A stretch of 64,000 bases of DNA from Ruegeria aquimaris (GTDB lineage Bacteria > Pseudomonadota > Alphaproteobacteria > Rhodobacterales > Rhodobacteraceae), in the NCBI RefSeq assembly GCF_025751555.1, contig NZ_JAOWLB010000002.1:124001-188000 (forward strand). Reading direction: 5' to 3'. The notes beneath the pieces are model-generated. The model saw nothing but the letters and a program-made list of their open reading frames with translations. It made no database searches and had not been told where the DNA came from. This document shows, in pieces, positions 61,659-64,000 of this stretch; the stretch's first letter is position 1, and each line of letters begins with the position of its first letter. Both the position numbers and the translations under genes were made by a program.

Positions 61659-62009
61659 ATGAACATGCAGCCTCCCAGCCCGTATCCTGCGGGCCCGGCC
61701 CAGACTCAGGTCGCCTTTGACAGGCGCGAACTATCCGTCATCCTTGGCGTCTATGGCCGCATGGTGGCTGCCGGCGAGTGGCGCGACTACGGCATTTCCA
61801 ACCTGACCGACGTGGCGGTTTTCTCGGTGTTCCGGCGCACCGCCGAACACCCGCTTTACCGCATCGAGAAACGCCCGCGCCTGCGGGGGCGACAGGGTAT
61901 GTATGCGGTTGTGGGCATGGACGGGCGCATCCTGAAGCGCGGTCACGATCTGAAATCAGTGCTGCGCGTGCTGGAACGCAAGCTGATCCGGGTGGTGAAC
62001 CCGGACTGA
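61659..62009 (+). CDS. DUF2794 protein
   Basis: 116 residues from the ATG at 61659. VAFDRRELSVILGVYGRMVAAGEWRDYGI and YRIEKRPRLRGRQGMYAVVG are the DUF2794 signature. Alphaproteobacteria-restricted, unknown function. 30 bases after the preceding gene's stop. Confidence 0.88.
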   Translation: MNMQPPSPYPAGPAQTQVAFDRRELSVILGVYGRMVAAGEWRDYGISNLTDVAVFSVFRRTAEHPLYRIEKRPRLRGRQGMYAVVGMDGRILKRGHDLKSVLRVLERKLIRVVNPD

Positions 62010-62080
62010 CGCCGGAGCAAATCCTGCCCGGCCAGAGGACCGCCAACGGTTAACGGCGGCCGGGTGTTCGAGGGGGCAAG

Positions 62081-63949
62081 ATGGAACGGCGCATCGCTGC
62101 AATCCTGGCCGCCGACATGGTCGGCTTCAGCCGCCTGATCGAGATGGACGAGGCGGGCACGCTGGCGCGGCAGAAACGGCATCGGCTGGAGCTGATCGAC
62201 CCCACCATCCGCGACCACCACGGGCGCATCATCAAGCTGACCGGCGACGGGCTGATTGCCGAGTTCAACTCGGTCGTCGAGGCGATGCAGGCCGCGGTGC
62301 TGGTGCAGCGCGCCATGCCCGCGCGCGAGGTGGAGGTGCCCGAAGACCGGCGTATCCGCTATCGCATCGCGATCAATCTCGGCGACGTGGTTTTCGACGA
62401 GGGCGATATCTATGGCGACGGGGTGAACATCGCCGCGCGACTGGAGGCGCTGGCCGAACCGGGCGGCATCGTGGTCTCGGGCACCGCACATGACATGCTG
62501 AAATCGCAGGTCGAGGTCGGGTACCGGCCGCTGGGCGAGAAACGGCTGAAGAATATCTCGACCCCGGTGCGGGTGTTTCAGGTCACCGACGGCGCTCCGG
62601 GGTCGAGGAACCCGGCCGCGCGCGGCCGACCCGCGCGCCTGATACTGATCGCATTGATCGCGACGCTCGCGCTTGCCGCCCTGGGCTGGCTCTGGACGCG
62701 GCCGGATTTCACTCCGGTCGATCCGGCGGAGATGGCGCTGGAACTGCCGAAAAAACCGTCCATCGCGGTGTTGCCCTTTGAAACGCACGGCGCAGCGGGA
62801 TCGCAGGACTGGGTGGCCGAAGCGATCACCGAAAGCGTGATTTCAACCCTGTCGTTTTCCCCCGACATGCTGGTGATCGCGCATTCGACGATGAAAGGGT
62901 ACAAGAACCGGCAGGTGAGCGCGACTGACGTCGCCCGCGAGCTGGGGGTGCGCTATATCCTGAGTGGCAGCGTGCTGCGCTCTGGCGAGACGCTGCGGGT
63001 GACCACCGAACTGGCCGACGCGATCAAGGGCCAGCAGATCTGGTCGATCCGCGAAGACAGCAGCATGGACGACCTGCTCGCCTTGCAGGACGGGATATCC
63101 CGGCGCGTGTTCGAGGAGCTTTCGGTATCGTTGACGGTGGGAGAAGGCACCCGAACATGGCTCGAAAGGTCGGGCAGTTTCGAGAATTATGTGGCCCTGG
63201 TCCAGGGACGCGCCGAGTTTCAGAAGTTCAGTCCCGAAGGCCATGCCAATGCCGAACGCCTTTGGGGCGCGCTCTATCGCAAGGAGCCGAACAACGCGTC
63301 GACCAACTACCTGATGGGCTGGCTATTCTGGCACAAGGTCACGCTCGGCCTGTCCGGCGACCCGGCGGCGGACTGGCAAAAGGCGATGGACTTCGCTACG
63401 CGCGCTTTGGAGATTGAGGAAAACGGCGAGTTCTACACGTTGGCGGCAGTCCTCACGCAGGGGTCAGGCCAGCATGACGAGGCCATCGCGCTCGCCGACA
63501 AGGCCATCGCCCTGGCGCCGGGCAGCGCGGATGCGAACGCCTTGGGCGGGTTGGTCAAGGCGACTTCGGGTCAGGCGCACGCGGGGCTGGAATTGATGGA
63601 ACGGGGCATGCGGCTGGAACCCGACTACGCCGAGTGGCTGCCTGCATCCGTCACCTATGCCCGTCTGGAGCTGGGCCTCTACGACGAGGCCCGGAAGCTG
63701 GCGCGTGAGGTTCTGGCATCCGACATCAAGGATGTGCGGGCCAAGCCCCAGGCACAATCCGTTCTGGTGGTTGCCGCTGTTTTCGAGGGCAAGATGGAAG
63801 AGGCGCGCAAGGAGGCCCGAAAGCTGCTCGAGATCTTTCCTAAGGCCAGTGCGGCCTATGGGCGGCAAATGCGCTCGACCCACCGAAACAAGGCGTTCCT
63901 CGAAAAATACCTTGATGCGCTGGTTCAGGCCGGGATACCTGAGAGCTGA
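62081..63949 (+). CDS. Class III adenylate/guanylate cyclase with C-terminal repeats
   Basis: 622 residues. Residues 1-175: cyclase homology domain with metal Asp in LAADMVGF and TGDGLIAEF, the substrate Lys in IIKLTGDG, and transition-state Asn/Arg in GDGVNIAARLE, so it looks active. A transmembrane segment (LILIALIATLALAALGWLW) at about 187-205, then a TolB-like/peptide region (SIAVLPFETHG, GVRYILSGSVLRSGE) and TPR-like helices to the end. Signals by cAMP or cGMP; the sensed input is unknown. Confidence 0.92.
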   Translation: MERRIAAILAADMVGFSRLIEMDEAGTLARQKRHRLELIDPTIRDHHGRIIKLTGDGLIAEFNSVVEAMQAAVLVQRAMPAREVEVPEDRRIRYRIAINLGDVVFDEGDIYGDGVNIAARLEALAEPGGIVVSGTAHDMLKSQVEVGYRPLGEKRLKNISTPVRVFQVTDGAPGSRNPAARGRPARLILIALIATLALAALGWLWTRPDFTPVDPAEMALELPKKPSIAVLPFETHGAAGSQDWVAEAITESVISTLSFSPDMLVIAHSTMKGYKNRQVSATDVARELGVRYILSGSVLRSGETLRVTTELADAIKGQQIWSIREDSSMDDLLALQDGISRRVFEELSVSLTVGEGTRTWLERSGSFENYVALVQGRAEFQKFSPEGHANAERLWGALYRKEPNNASTNYLMGWLFWHKVTLGLSGDPAADWQKAMDFATRALEIEENGEFYTLAAVLTQGSGQHDEAIALADKAIALAPGSADANALGGLVKATSGQAHAGLELMERGMRLEPDYAEWLPASVTYARLELGLYDEARKLAREVLASDIKDVRAKPQAQSVLVVAAVFEGKMEEARKEARKLLEIFPKASAAYGRQMRSTHRNKAFLEKYLDALVQAGIPES

Positions 63950-64000
63950 CCGACGGGATCAAAGCTGATTGACGTTCCGCCTGCGGCAAACGTCGGTCGC

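Noticed and set aside
1-64000. CRISPR arrays, prophage, insertion sequences, rRNA
   Set aside because: No regular direct-repeat array, transposase, integrase, capsid gene or rRNA sequence was seen in the window.

Overview
The window (64 kb, GC-rich) looks like chromosome from a marine alphaproteobacterium of the Roseobacter group (Rhodobacteraceae, Ruegeria-like). This is inferred from protein content: an Irr-type iron control element before an mbfA-like gene, a BoxR/box benzoyl-CoA pathway, DUF2794 and DUF1643 proteins, a gpmI-envC-ctpA cluster, and TRAP and Liv-type transporters. I could not run a database search, so the species is not established.

Layout. 1-10.6 kb: the end of a DEAD-box helicase; a four-gene reverse operon encoding an Anbu proteasome-like protease with transglutaminase, alpha-E and ATP-grasp partners; dapB; then rbfA, a phosphodiester glycosidase, truB, a DUF1643 protein and an RTX-repeat protein leading to rpsO. 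11-16.3 kb: TetR regulator, ferritin-VIT iron protein with an Irr operator, AEC transporter, tRNA-Arg(CCT), LacI regulator and a YcaQ-type DNA glycosylase. 16.3-41.4 kb: a large aromatic and amino-acid catabolic region. It holds boxR, boxA, a small Cys-rich protein, boxB, boxC, a DUF309 protein, a hydrolase, benzoate-CoA ligase, feruloyl-CoA synthetase-like ligase, a TRAP transporter, fumarylpyruvate hydrolase and gentisate dioxygenase (all on the minus strand). Then come an HpaR-like repressor and, on the plus strand, an extradiol dioxygenase, an aromatic amino-acid decarboxylase, an HpaI-type aldolase and a five-component branched-chain-type ABC transporter. 41.4-64 kb: DUF3095, MFS, asd, two small unknown proteins behind a structured leader, folC-accD, a CPBP protease, a pseudo-ABC/cNMP-binding fusion, ctpA-envC-gpmI, metallophosphoesterase, DMT transporter, cytochrome c', an ArsR-like/NIF3-like pair, DUF2794 and an adenylate cyclase with TPR-like repeats.

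How the genes work together. Benzoate is activated by the CoA ligase, epoxidised by BoxAB and ring-opened by BoxC. I see a repeated 12-bp operator (GCAA-N4-TTGC type) before boxR, boxC, the ligase and the TRAP binding protein, which would tie uptake, activation and ring cleavage to BoxR. Gentisate and homoprotocatechuate-type cleavage genes sit beside this module with their own MarR regulator. The peptide-related Anbu operon, the ferritin-VIT iron exporter and the fusion of a catalytically degenerate ABC exporter with a cNMP-binding domain are separate systems. The pseudo-ABC fusion, the 4-Cys protein in the box operon and the leader before the small ORFs are the least explained items.
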